Notes: generated by a model from the letters alone, not told the origin. A DNA stretch of 18,367 nt from Neisseria lactamica (GCA_001067655.1 JUNU01000202.1:1-18367), one strand, 5' to 3'. Shown: positions 5,609-13,482, numbered from the stretch's first letter. A program made the numbers and translations.

Positions 5609-6031
5609 ATGCCCTCCAAAATCTCCATAGGCCGCACAGCCCTCCTTGCCGGTCTCATTTGCCTCACTGTCGGCTGTGCCAGCTTGGACAAACGTATGAA
5701 ACGTTTCGTCGGCAAACCTATCGATGCCGTTATCAAATCCTATGGCGTCAAACCCACAGAAGGTGGAGTCAAATCGGAAAACGACCGCTATGCCTACCTC
5801 TGGCGCTATACCTACTATTCCTACGCTGGACGTGAATACGAAGGCAGCAGCCAAAATGGGCCCATCATTACCAACTACTACAGCAACGTCTGCTACGGAC
5901 AAGACCAAGACCGCATCTTCTACACTGACGATCAAGGCATCATCGTAGATTATTATTGGCAAAACAGCGATAAATGGCGCGTGAATTGCCGCACTCACCA
6001 AATCGGCCGGTATTTCCGAAGATCCCTGTAA
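5609..6031 (+). CDS. Small lipoprotein of unknown function
   Basis: This 140-aa precursor has a basic N terminus, a hydrophobic stretch at about 11-22 and a lipobox-like LTVGC with Cys23, suggesting lipid anchoring after signal peptidase II cleavage. I do not recognise the family. The mature part is tyrosine-rich (15 Tyr), notably YLWRYTYYSYAGREYEG and NYYSNVCYG. It has two further cysteines (in NVCYG and VNCRTH) that could form a disulfide. The start is supported by AGGA about 9 bases upstream of ATG. The gene stands alone on the plus strand between an Eikenella-type DUS hairpin and a bidirectional terminator it shares with hmbR. Some conserved small bacterial lipoproteins with a KRMKRFVGKPIDAVI-like opening have no assigned role, and none can be assigned here. 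Confidence 0.72.
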   Translation: MPSKISIGRTALLAGLICLTVGCASLDKRMKRFVGKPIDAVIKSYGVKPTEGGVKSENDRYAYLWRYTYYSYAGREYEGSSQNGPIITNYYSNVCYGQDQDRIFYTDDQGIIVDYYWQNSDKWRVNCRTHQIGRYFRRSL

Positions 6032-6166
6032 TCAAACACATCCCTCAAACTACGTTAGCGCGTTTAGTATGAAGGAAAAAGTTAGCCACAACGAAACCTG
6101 AGCCAATTAAACAGATGGAAAATAAGAATGGGACAAGACGGCAAACTTTAAAGCAAACGGATAATA

Positions 6167-6209
6167 AAACCGCCCGAATGTTCTGCCAAGCAGGGCATTC
6201 GGGCGGTTT
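6167..6209. terminator. Bidirectional intrinsic terminator between the lipoprotein gene and hmbR
   Basis: A perfect 14-bp GC-rich stem (6167-6180 with 6196-6209) has a 15-nt loop and T-rich flanks on both strands. It serves the convergent lipoprotein gene (136 bases after its stop) and hmbR (28 bases after its stop). It contains no DUS. Confidence 0.82.
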
Positions 6210-6237
6210 GTTTTCGTTTCTTAAATCAAAAATCGGC

Positions 6238-8616
6238 TTAAAACTTCCATTCCAGCGATACGGCGTAGTTGCGGCCGGGCGCGCGGTAGCGCTCCAAGCC
6301 TTTGCCGTCGCGGTCGACCCCGTTGGTAGTGCTGTAACTGTACAAACCGCGCAGGGAATCCCAAGTGGTGTATTTGCGGTTGAACAGGTTGTACACACCC
6401 GCACGCAGGGTTAGGTTTTTCACCGGTTTGTAGAAGCCGTACATATCGAACACATAAGCCGATTTGTTCAGCCACGGGTAATCCTGTACTTTTTTCTGCA
6501 AAGGCGTACCCCAGCCGTTGTTTTCATAAACGGTGTATTGCGCGTCTTTGGCCTTTTTCGCGCCCAGATAGGTCAGGCGGGAGAACACGCCCCATTTTTC
6601 GCTCGGACTTTCATAGTCGATACCGGCAATCACTTTCAGTGGCTGGGTGGACAGCAGGCTGTTGTCGCCCGACAGTTTGCTTTTCGCGTAACCGACCGAA
6701 CCGAACAGCTTCCAGCCTTCAGGTACGAAAGACACTACTTTGTCCAAATTCAGACGACCTGTCAGCTCAAGACCGCGAACCCTTGCCTTGTCGATGTTCT
6801 GCATCTGCCAATCCAGTTTTTCGGTGTAGGGGTCGCTGCACAGACCGTAGTAATAATCCATCTGGGTGCAGCCGGGTTCGCCGCTGGCGGTCAGTTTCCG
6901 CTCTTCAGACAGGAAATTGCGGTAGTTGCTTTGATACAGGTTGGCATCCAGCGTACCTTTTTCGCCGCGTCCTTGCAGGGAGAGGGTGTGGGTGGTGCTG
7001 CGCTCGGCTTTCAGGTTGGGATTGGGCAGCCAATTACCCGAACCGTGGTTGTAGGTGAAATACACTTCGGACGCATTGGGGACGCGGTAGCCTGAAGTAA
7101 TGTCGTAACCGACACGCCAAACCGGATTCAGTTGCGCTGCCAAACCGGCGAAACCGCTCCAGCCGCTGTAAGTATTGGGCGCAGGTGGGGTTTTGTCACA
7201 GGCATTACAGTTGGCATTCAGTTGTTGCGGCGTCATTTTGGTATGGTCGTAACGGATGCCCGCGCGACTTGAAAATACATCGGTCCATTGAATTTGGTCA
7301 GACAGCGAGAAACCGTAGTTGGTGGTTTTCACCGGATGCTGAATCGTGCTGGTCGTGCGGGAAACACGACCGCTGAAGTAATAATCGTCGCGGTTTAAGT
7401 TTTCAAAATCACGCCTGCTGGCAAAGGTTTTGAACGACAGGCGATGCTGCCCGCCCAGTTGCAACGGCTGGCTGTCCAAACGCAAAGTGATGCGTTTGAA
7501 TCGTGTGTCCATGCTGCGGTTGTAGATTTCGCCAACTTCCTTTTTACCGTACTCGGTTTCCCATGTGGTGTAATTCGTCGGGAACAAGCCTTTGTAGTTA
7601 ACCGCGGATACTTTGGTTCTCTGATAGTCGATGTCCGCTTTTACTAGGGACAGCCAACCGGATTGAGGCGTCCACTCGTAAAACAGGTTGGCATTGCGCC
7701 GTCTGTTTACGTCATCGGCTTCGCGCCAGGAAGAAGCGGTCAGGTTATAAGACTCTTCAACCGTGTAATTATGCCCCTGCTGGCCGTTGAGCGACGCGCC
7801 GATACGGTGGTTCTCATTGATTTGATAACCGATTTTGGCCAAGAAGCTGTGGTATTTGTGTTGGGACGGATCGGGAATACCGCGTGCCGAACCGCGGATA
7901 TTTGTGCCGCTGCCCGCACCTTCCACCGCATAGCCGCGGTTGCCCGCGCTTTCGGTTTCATGGCCGCGGCGTTGCGAATACAGTAAGGCCGCATCAACAC
8001 TGCCGTTATCCATGCCGAAGCCGACTGTGTTCGTCCATTCGCGGTTGCGGCTGCTGTAACCGTTTTTCATCATCACGCCGAACTGCCGCTCAGGCAGCAG
8101 CAAATCACGTCCTTGCAGGGTTTGGTAATTCACACCGCCGCCCAAGGCGCCGCTGCCGGTATTGAAAGAGTCCGCCCCTTTCACGATGTCGATGTTGCGC
8201 ACCAACTCAGGGTCGATGGACAAACGTGAACTGTTGAAATTGCCGTAGCGGGCATACAGTGAGTTTTCTTCTGAATCAGGCAGGCTCACACCGTCAATAC
8301 TGACGCCGACACGGTTGCCTTCCACGCCGCGAATGGCAAAGCCTTTCTGATGGCGGCCGCTGTCGCTCAGACCGACATCGGTGGAATAGCGTACCAAGTC
8401 TTTGTTGTCGCGTATCATTTCCTGTTGGATGCGACCGAGATTGACCCGCTCCACAGCAGCGGGCGCACTACGACGACCTTTTACCGTTACCTGTTTCAGT
8501 TCGGCTTGCATGGGTTCGGCAGCCGTTGCTTGCGCAGCATTATCCGCCGCAAAAGCGGGATTGCTGAAAATACTGCCGACAAGGGCGGCAATAGGGAGTA
8601 TGTGTGATGATTTCAT
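6238..8616 (-). CDS. hmbR: TonB-dependent haemoglobin receptor HmbR
   Basis: HmbR is the outer-membrane receptor that binds haemoglobin and imports haem using TonB energy. The 792-aa length equals the meningococcal protein. A signal peptide ends at Ala23 (NPAFA/AD), followed by a TonB-box-like LKQVTVKGR. The plug includes STDVGLSDSGRHQKGFAIRG and NIDIVKGADSFNTGSGALGG. The 22-strand barrel carries the NPNLKAE motif and ends in the terminal Phe of SLEWKF. Two cysteine pairs (NCNACDK; GCTQMDYYYGLC) lie in predicted extracellular loops. The frame is intact. At residues LQLGGQHR, where meningococci have a phase-variable poly-G run, the DNA reads GGGCGGG. An exact DUS lies in the coding region (6749-6760). 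hemO is upstream on the same strand, and a Fur-like box is in the promoter. Confidence 0.97.
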   Translation of the reverse strand: MKSSHILPIAALVGSIFSNPAFAADNAAQATAAEPMQAELKQVTVKGRRSAPAAVERVNLGRIQQEMIRDNKDLVRYSTDVGLSDSGRHQKGFAIRGVEGNRVGVSIDGVSLPDSEENSLYARYGNFNSSRLSIDPELVRNIDIVKGADSFNTGSGALGGGVNYQTLQGRDLLLPERQFGVMMKNGYSSRNREWTNTVGFGMDNGSVDAALLYSQRRGHETESAGNRGYAVEGAGSGTNIRGSARGIPDPSQHKYHSFLAKIGYQINENHRIGASLNGQQGHNYTVEESYNLTASSWREADDVNRRRNANLFYEWTPQSGWLSLVKADIDYQRTKVSAVNYKGLFPTNYTTWETEYGKKEVGEIYNRSMDTRFKRITLRLDSQPLQLGGQHRLSFKTFASRRDFENLNRDDYYFSGRVSRTTSTIQHPVKTTNYGFSLSDQIQWTDVFSSRAGIRYDHTKMTPQQLNANCNACDKTPPAPNTYSGWSGFAGLAAQLNPVWRVGYDITSGYRVPNASEVYFTYNHGSGNWLPNPNLKAERSTTHTLSLQGRGEKGTLDANLYQSNYRNFLSEERKLTASGEPGCTQMDYYYGLCSDPYTEKLDWQMQNIDKARVRGLELTGRLNLDKVVSFVPEGWKLFGSVGYAKSKLSGDNSLLSTQPLKVIAGIDYESPSEKWGVFSRLTYLGAKKAKDAQYTVYENNGWGTPLQKKVQDYPWLNKSAYVFDMYGFYKPVKNLTLRAGVYNLFNRKYTTWDSLRGLYSYSTTNGVDRDGKGLERYRAPGRNYAVSLEWKF
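6749..6760 (-). repeat. DUS inside the hmbR coding sequence
   Basis: An exact AGGTCGTCTGAA on the minus strand encodes part of the TGRLNLD segment of the receptor. It marks the gene itself for uptake by this species group. Confidence 0.8.
7450..7456 (-). other. Site of the meningococcal hmbR phase-variation tract, here interrupted
   Basis: The plus strand reads CCCGCCC, so the coding strand has GGGCGGG within CTG GGC GGG CAG (Leu-Gly-Gly-Gln). In meningococci this position holds a long uninterrupted G run that slips to switch the gene. No homopolymer longer than three is present here. Confidence 0.75.
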
Positions 8617-8675
8617 GGTTCAAAACCTCAGAAACAATAAAATTGACCAATATTCAAATCAATTAAGAGAGAAAA

Positions 8676-8694
8676 TTTTTTGATAATCATTCAT
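8676..8694. promoter_or_regulatory. Fur-box-like sequence upstream of hmbR
   Basis: The sequence around GATAATCATTCAT matches the 19-bp Fur consensus GATAATGATWATCATTATC at 12 positions, including an unbroken run of 11. It lies about 60-80 bases before the hmbR start and just past a candidate -10. Fur with iron would repress the receptor gene, as known in pathogenic Neisseria. Confidence 0.5.
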
Positions 8695-8696
8695 GT

Positions 8697-8743
8697 TTTA
8701 TAACAAAAAATGATGACTATAAATTTCCGTAACTGATGGTCAA
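8697..8743 (-). promoter_or_regulatory. Candidate promoter(s) of hmbR
   Basis: Two overlapping options are visible on the minus strand. One is TTGACC (8738-8743), 16 bp, TATAGT (8716-8721). The other is TTTATA (8720-8725), 17 bp, TATAAA (8697-8702), which would put the start of transcription within the Fur-like box. I cannot choose between them. Confidence 0.4.
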
Positions 8744-8807
8744 CAAATTTACAGATATGAAACGAAATCCGTATAAAACCGGTTTTCTTTACTCATATAT
8801 GCAAGGC

Positions 8808-8867
8808 AGGTCGTCTGAAAACGGAATTGGCAAATCTTTGCACATACAAATATATTTCAGACGACCT
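8808..8867. terminator. Paired DUS between hemO and hmbR
   Basis: Exact DUS copies at 8808-8819 and 8856-8867 face each other with a 34-nt loop, larger than at other sites. The pair lies 30 bases after the hemO stop codon. It may only partly terminate hemO transcription before the hmbR promoter. Confidence 0.55.
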
Positions 8868-8898
8868 TTTTCTTGTTATTTACCGTAACGTCAAACCA

Positions 8899-9522
8899 TT
8901 AATGACGGTGCGGAACAAAGCCTTCCGGAGCTTCCGCACCTTCAGGCAGACCGAAGGTTTCACGCAACACGACTTTGTAGAACGCAAATGCATCTTTTGC
9001 GCCTTGAATCGCTTCGGCTTCAGCTTCGGGGCTTAAACCCAAAACATTCAGATGCTCGACAAAAGCACGCCAATGTTTGCCGCGACCGTTCGGATGGGGA
9101 GCGAGGTGGCGCGCGCCGTGTTCACCGTTGTAATCCAGCTTTTGCGCGTGTTTAAACAAAAATGCTGCGCCCAAATTGGAACCTTCGGCGCAATACAGCC
9201 AACCGATGGCTTTATTGCCGGTTTCATGCGGCAGCGGTTTCCCGTATTCGTAAGGTTTGTCACCCAAATCCGCCAAGTCTTGCGTTACCGCGTCGTAACG
9301 TGCCATGTATTCCAGCTCGGGAATGGCTTTGTTCAACTCGGGGTCTTTATAGATATGATCAACCGCTTTGTGGAACACGGATTGCAGTTTCAAAAATTTG
9401 ATGTAGTTCTCTTTGTTGGTAAACGGCTCGACAGACATCACCAAGTTGTCCACGCTGTCGTGAACGGTGGTGGTTTGCTCTTTCAGACGTTTGGCAAAAG
9501 TCAGCTCTTGTGTTTCGCTCAT
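8899..9522 (-). CDS. hemO: Haem oxygenase
   Basis: HemO degrades imported haem in the cytoplasm to biliverdin, CO and ferrous iron. The 207-aa protein follows meningococcal HemO closely, with VHDSVDNLVMSV containing the proximal haem ligand His21 (His23 in the meningococcal numbering), NYIKFLKLQSVFHKAVDHIY, and the distal-helix segment GWLYCAEGSNLGAAFLFKHA. The C-terminal tail PHRH is also present. The start is supported by AAGGA upstream of ATG. The gene precedes hmbR on the same strand, the standard neisserial haemoglobin-use pair. Its leader contains a DUS plus a small perfect hairpin (9552-9599) that also occurs before the two GST genes. No clear Fur box was found directly before it. Confidence 0.97.
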   Translation of the reverse strand: MSETQELTFAKRLKEQTTTVHDSVDNLVMSVEPFTNKENYIKFLKLQSVFHKAVDHIYKDPELNKAIPELEYMARYDAVTQDLADLGDKPYEYGKPLPHETGNKAIGWLYCAEGSNLGAAFLFKHAQKLDYNGEHGARHLAPHPNGRGKHWRAFVEHLNVLGLSPEAEAEAIQGAKDAFAFYKVVLRETFGLPEGAEAPEGFVPHRH

Positions 9523-9551
9523 GTGAATATCCTTTGATAATCTACAAAATT

Positions 9552-9599
9552 CAATGAATGTTTTGACGAAACCCGCTAGGCGGGTTTTCAGACGACCTC
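9552..9599 (-). repeat. DUS-plus-hairpin module in the hemO leader
   Basis: On the minus strand an exact DUS (9587-9598) is followed by AAACCCGC-CTA-GCGGGTTT and then TTCGTCAAAACATTCA. The same order and nearly the same bases occur at 13483-13529 and 14208-14256, also just upstream of start codons. The hairpin has an 8-bp stem and 3-nt loop, with no T-run. Confidence 0.65.
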
Positions 9600-9829
9600 A
9601 AATGAAGACCGCCCTGAATCAATAAAAAATTAACTGATAAAAAATCTGTGTTTGGAAATAGAGATTAAGATACTTCGACATTGACTCGTTAACAAACGAA
9701 CAAACGAAGATTGTCATATTACAAAACGATTTTGGAATATATATCATTTCTATTACACTAGCAAGAATTTAACTTGCTATTATTTACATAACCCTGTTGT
9801 TTCTACATATTTGCAACAAATATGACGAG

Positions 9830-9858
9830 AGGTCGTCTGAAAGCGTTTCAGACGATCT
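9830..9858. repeat. DUS inverted pair (one exact, one with a mismatch)
   Basis: An exact AGGTCGTCTGAA at 9830-9841 faces TTCAGACGATCT at 9847-9858 across a 5-nt gap. It is not adjacent to a stop codon of either flanking gene, so it is more likely an uptake signal than a needed terminator. Confidence 0.65.
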
Positions 9859-9935
9859 CAATTTGATTACAAACAATACTATTTATATAGTCATAATTTA
9901 TTTTCCAGACACTATCGCACCCCTATGTAAGCAAT

Positions 9936-9965
9936 TTGGGCTATCTCTATGTTTTCCTTTATAAT
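9936..9965 (+). promoter_or_regulatory. Promoter of the pqiABC operon
   Basis: TATAAT (9960-9965) is preceded at 18 bp by TTGGGC (9936-9941). It would give a 5' leader of about 20-25 nt before the pqiA start codon. Confidence 0.5.
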
Positions 9966-9994
9966 ACCTGCCTCTTTGACCTCTTCCCTCCTTC

Positions 9995-11305
9995 ATGAAA
10001 CCGATTCCTAACTATACGCGCTGGTGGCGTTATAAATCCTACCTGCCCGACGCATCGCTGCCGGCGCATACGGTGGATTGCCCGGACTGCGGCAACCGCA
10101 TGGATATTCCGCGCCTGCGGCAGGGGCAGGAAGCGCATTGTCCGGTGTGCAATCATGAAGTGGTCGAGGTGGAAAACAATCCTTATGTTGCGCCGCTGGC
10201 TTACGCGACGACTTCGCTGATTTTGATGGCGTTTGCGTACAGCATGGTTTATATCCGCGTGGAACTCTTCGGCGTAACGTCCGTCCTGACGCTGCCGGAA
10301 ATGATGCGGCTTTTGATTTATCAGGATTACGGCTTTCTGGCGGAAGTGATGTTCGTCCTCACTTTCGGCGCGCCGGTATTGTTTTTGCTGCTCTGCCTGT
10401 ACGTTTATACCGCGCTGGTGCGCGAGCGGGCGTATCCTGCGCTGAGGTTTGCGACGCGGGTTTTGGTCAGGCTGCGCCATGCGATTATGGTGGATGTGTT
10501 TTTTATTTCCACTTTGGTGGCGTATATCAAGCTCTCGTCTGTGGCGGCGGTGGAATTCGGTTCGGCGTTTTATTTGATGTTTGCGCTGTCGGTCATGTTG
10601 ATTCGGACTTCGGTCTCGATTCCGCAGCATTGGGTTTATTATAAAATCCACAGACTGACGGGCGGGGATGCGGTGCAAACGGCATCTGACGACAAAACTT
10701 GTTGCAGCCGCTGCCTGTATTTCCGTGATAAAGACGAGCAGCCTTGCGAGGTTTGTGGTGCGGATTTATACCGCCGTCGCCCGAAAAGCCTGAGCATTTC
10801 ACTGGCGTTCCTGCTTGCTGCGTTTATCCTGTATTTCCCTGCGAATATTCTGCCGATTATGATTTCGTCCAACCCTACCGCGCTGGAGGTCAATACGATT
10901 TTCAACGGCATTGTGTATATGTGGAACGACGGTGACAGGCTGATTGCGGTGATTATTTTCAGCGCGAGTATTTTGGTGCCTGTATTGAAGATTATCGCGA
11001 TGGCGGTTTTGATTGCGTCTGCTTATTTCAAACCGCCGATGAGCGCGCCGAAAATGTCGGTGCTTTACCGGATTACCGAATCCATCGGCCGCTGGTCGAT
11101 GATTGATATTTTTGTGATTATTATTTTGATGAGCTCGTTCCACACCAACATGGCGCGCGTCGTCCCCGGCGGGGCGGCAGTTTATTTCTGTCTGGTGGTG
11201 GTATTGACCATGCTGTCTGCCTATTATTTCGACCCGCGCTTGATTTGGGACAGACACCAGCAGCTTTCAGACGACCCCGATTCCGACGATAACCAGAAAC
11301 AATGA
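9995..11305 (+). CDS. pqiA: PqiA family inner-membrane protein
   Basis: PqiA is the inner-membrane partner of the PqiB MCE tunnel, thought to pass lipids between inner and outer membranes. The 436-aa protein has two repeats, each starting with a zinc-ribbon-like cysteine cluster (Cys29/32/49/52; Cys236/237/240 with Cys251/254). Each cluster is followed by a bundle of hydrophobic helices, about eight in total. The second half has the signature ILYFPANILPIM. The N terminus is about 20 residues longer than in E. coli PqiA, and no better internal start is visible. The start has no strong Shine-Dalgarno sequence. The stop codon overlaps the pqiB start (ATGA). A near-DUS with one mismatch lies in its last codons (around 11267-11278). 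Confidence 0.93.
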   Translation: MKPIPNYTRWWRYKSYLPDASLPAHTVDCPDCGNRMDIPRLRQGQEAHCPVCNHEVVEVENNPYVAPLAYATTSLILMAFAYSMVYIRVELFGVTSVLTLPEMMRLLIYQDYGFLAEVMFVLTFGAPVLFLLLCLYVYTALVRERAYPALRFATRVLVRLRHAIMVDVFFISTLVAYIKLSSVAAVEFGSAFYLMFALSVMLIRTSVSIPQHWVYYKIHRLTGGDAVQTASDDKTCCSRCLYFRDKDEQPCEVCGADLYRRRPKSLSISLAFLLAAFILYFPANILPIMISSNPTALEVNTIFNGIVYMWNDGDRLIAVIIFSASILVPVLKIIAMAVLIASAYFKPPMSAPKMSVLYRITESIGRWSMIDIFVIIILMSSFHTNMARVVPGGAAVYFCLVVVLTMLSAYYFDPRLIWDRHQQLSDDPDSDDNQKQ

Positions 11306-12963
11306 AAAAACACGATTCCTCTCAAACACATCGCGCCCCTGCGCGTGTCAAAAAAACCAATGTCTTCACGTCCATCGTGTGGCTGATTCCGCTGATTGCG
11401 CTGATTGCAGGCGGCTGGCTGCTGGTGAAAGACATCCGCAACCGAGGTCCGGTCGTCACGCTTTTGATGGACAGCGCGGAAGGCATTGAAGTCAACAACA
11501 CGGTGATTAAAGTGTTGAACGTCGATGTCGGACACGTTACCCGCATCAAGCTGCGTGATGACCAAAAAGGCGTGGAAGTCACCGCCCAGCTTAACGCCGA
11601 TGCGAAAGACCTCATCCGCAGCGATACGCAGTTTTGGGTGGTGAAACCGCGTATCGACCAAAGCGGCGTAACCGGTTTGAGCACGCTCTTGTCCGGCTCG
11701 TATATCGCGTTCACGCCGGGCAAAAGCAATGAAACGAAGGATGTATTTGAAGTGCAGGATATTCCGCCGATTGCCGCCATCGGGCAAAGCGGCCTGCGCC
11801 TGAAGCTGGTCGGCCAAAACGACAAAATCCTCAACGTCAGCAGCCCGGTGCTTTATGAAAACTTTATGGTCGGACAGGTGGAAAGCGCGCGTTTCGAGCC
11901 ATCCGACCAAACCGTGCATTACACCATCTTCATCCAAAGCCCGAACGACAAACTGATTAATTCCGCCAGCCGCTTCTGGCTGGAGAGCGGCATCAATATC
12001 GAAACCACGGGCAGCGGTGTGAAACTCAATTCCGCCCCTCTGCCCGCGTTGCTTTCCGGTGCGATTTCGTTTGATTCGCCGAAAACCAAAGACAGCAAAA
12101 ATGTGAAAAGCGAAGACAGTTTCACGCTTTACGACAGCCGCAGCGAAGTGGCAAACCTGCCTGACGACCGTTCGTTGTATTACACCGCATTTTTCAAACA
12201 GTCCGTGCGTGGTCTGACCGCCGGCTCGCCCGTCGAATACAAAGGGCTGAATGTCGGCGTGGTTTCCGACGTTCCCTATTTCGACCGCAATGACAGCCTG
12301 CGATTGTTTGAAAACGGCTGGATTCCCGTGCGTATCCGCATCGAGCCGTCGCGCATGGAAATCAATGCCGACGAACAAAGCAAAGAACATTGGAAACAAC
12401 AATTCCAAGCAGCTTTGGGCAAAGGTCTGACCGCCACCATTTCCAGCAACAACTTAATTACCGGCAGCAAAATGGTCGAACTGACCGACCAACCCTCGTC
12501 TTCACCCAAGCTGAGACCGCACACCGTTTACGCGGGCGATACCGTCATTGCTACACGAGGCGGCGGTTTGGACGATTTGCAGGCGAAAGTGGCGGATTTG
12601 CTGGAGAAGTTCAACAATCTGCCGTTGGATAAAACCGTTACAGGGTTGAACGGTTCGCTTGCCGAACTCAAATCCACCCTCAAATCCGCCAATGCCGCCC
12701 TAAGCTCCATTGACAAACTGGTCGGCAAACCGCAAACGCAAAACATCCCCAACGAGCTGAACCAAACCCTGAAAGAATTGCGCCAGACCCTGCAAGGCGT
12801 ATCGCCGCAATCGCCTATTTATGGCGACGTACAAAACACCCTGCAAAGTTTGGACAAAACCCTCAGAGACGTACAGCCCGTCATTAATACTTTGAAAGAA
12901 AAACCGAACGCGCTGATTTTCAACAGCAGCAGCAAAGACCCCATCCCGAAAGGAAGCCGATAA
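11302..12963 (+). CDS. pqiB: PqiB, MCE-domain lipid transport protein
   Basis: PqiB forms a periplasmic hexameric tube for lipid transport across the envelope. The 553-aa protein has one N-terminal membrane helix (about 22-43: VFTSIVWLIPLIALIAGGWL). Three MCE domains follow, roughly 47-135, 160-245 and 285-390, recognisable by repeats such as GIEVNNTVIKVLNVDVGHV and GLTAGSPVEYKGLNVGVV. A long helical C-terminal region lies at about 413-540 (DDLQAKVADLLEKF onward) and corresponds to the coiled needle of E. coli PqiB. It overlaps pqiA by four bases and pqiC by one, so translation is probably coupled. The size fits PqiB (three MCE domains) and not YebT/LetB, which has seven. Confidence 0.95.
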   Translation: MKKHDSSQTHRAPARVKKTNVFTSIVWLIPLIALIAGGWLLVKDIRNRGPVVTLLMDSAEGIEVNNTVIKVLNVDVGHVTRIKLRDDQKGVEVTAQLNADAKDLIRSDTQFWVVKPRIDQSGVTGLSTLLSGSYIAFTPGKSNETKDVFEVQDIPPIAAIGQSGLRLKLVGQNDKILNVSSPVLYENFMVGQVESARFEPSDQTVHYTIFIQSPNDKLINSASRFWLESGINIETTGSGVKLNSAPLPALLSGAISFDSPKTKDSKNVKSEDSFTLYDSRSEVANLPDDRSLYYTAFFKQSVRGLTAGSPVEYKGLNVGVVSDVPYFDRNDSLRLFENGWIPVRIRIEPSRMEINADEQSKEHWKQQFQAALGKGLTATISSNNLITGSKMVELTDQPSSSPKLRPHTVYAGDTVIATRGGGLDDLQAKVADLLEKFNNLPLDKTVTGLNGSLAELKSTLKSANAALSSIDKLVGKPQTQNIPNELNQTLKELRQTLQGVSPQSPIYGDVQNTLQSLDKTLRDVQPVINTLKEKPNALIFNSSSKDPIPKGSR

Positions 12964-13481
12964 TGCGCCTCTTCCCGATTGCCGCCGCCCTGACGCTTGC
13001 CGCCTGCGGCACCGCGCAAAGCCCGCAATATTTCGTCCTGCCCGACAGCCAATACATCCGGCCGGCGGCGCAAGGCAGCGAAATCGCGGTCAAAGTGAAC
13101 CTTGCCGAACCGCTTGCCAACGGCGGACTCGTTTACCAAACCGACGCGTATCATGTGAATTTGGCGAAGAACCACCTTTGGGCGGCGCCGCTTGACGGCG
13201 CGTTGGCTGCAAACTTCAGCAACAAACTCAACCGCCTCAACCCGCGCCATACTTTTGTCCCCGCCGCACGCAGCCAAAGCGCCCAAACCCTGAAAATCTA
13301 TGTTGAAGCCTTCCAAGGCAGCTATCAGGGGCAGACTACCGTCAGCGGCTACGCCCTGTGGCCGGACGGACGCAATAAACCGTTTGACGTTACCACCCCG
13401 CAACAAGGCGACGGCTATACCGCCATGCTGGAATCTTTGGAAAACGGTTTGAACGAAGCAGCAAAAAGCATTGCCTATTGA
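12963..13481 (+). CDS. pqiC: PqiC, outer-membrane lipoprotein of the Pqi system
   Basis: This 172-aa precursor has a signal peptide ending in the lipobox LAAC (Cys15). It belongs to the PqiC/ABC-transport-auxiliary lipoprotein family (formerly DUF330), as shown by QYFVLPDS after the anchor, VKVNLAEPL, and the C-terminal stretch MLESLENGLNEAAKSIA. In E. coli PqiC is anchored in the outer membrane and docks the PqiB tube. The start codon shares its A with the pqiB stop (TAATG). Operon position directly after pqiAB supports the name. The first downstream element is a DUS that also begins the GST repeat unit. Confidence 0.92.
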   Translation: MRLFPIAAALTLAACGTAQSPQYFVLPDSQYIRPAAQGSEIAVKVNLAEPLANGGLVYQTDAYHVNLAKNHLWAAPLDGALAANFSNKLNRLNPRHTFVPAARSQSAQTLKIYVEAFQGSYQGQTTVSGYALWPDGRNKPFDVTTPQQGDGYTAMLESLENGLNEAAKSIAY

Positions 13482-13482
13482 T

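Larger units (their letters stand above)
9523..9994. other. 472-bp intergenic region between divergent hemO and pqiA
   Basis: The AT-rich stretch holds the hemO leader module and a possible hemO promoter (TTGTTA at 9687-9692, 17 bp, TATCTT, minus strand). It also has an 8-bp tandem repeat (ACAAACGA twice, near 9692-9707), a 7-bp-arm inverted repeat at 9759-9779, a DUS pair at 9830-9858 and the pqiA promoter. I see no coding sequence in it. Confidence 0.55.

Noticed and set aside
8808..8867. CRISPR or other repeat-spacer array from the many recurring 12-mers
   Set aside because: The repeated unit is the DNA uptake sequence, scattered and in both orientations, without regular spacing. No array exists in the window.
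11224..12408. 394-codon open frame on the minus strand opposite pqiB
   Set aside because: It is antisense to an operon with clear PqiA/PqiB proteins, has no recognisable domain, and results from codon bias in GC-rich coding DNA. The same applies to the long plus-strand frames opposite glpR (352-1092), the GntR gene (1185-1619) and thiD (2759-3598).
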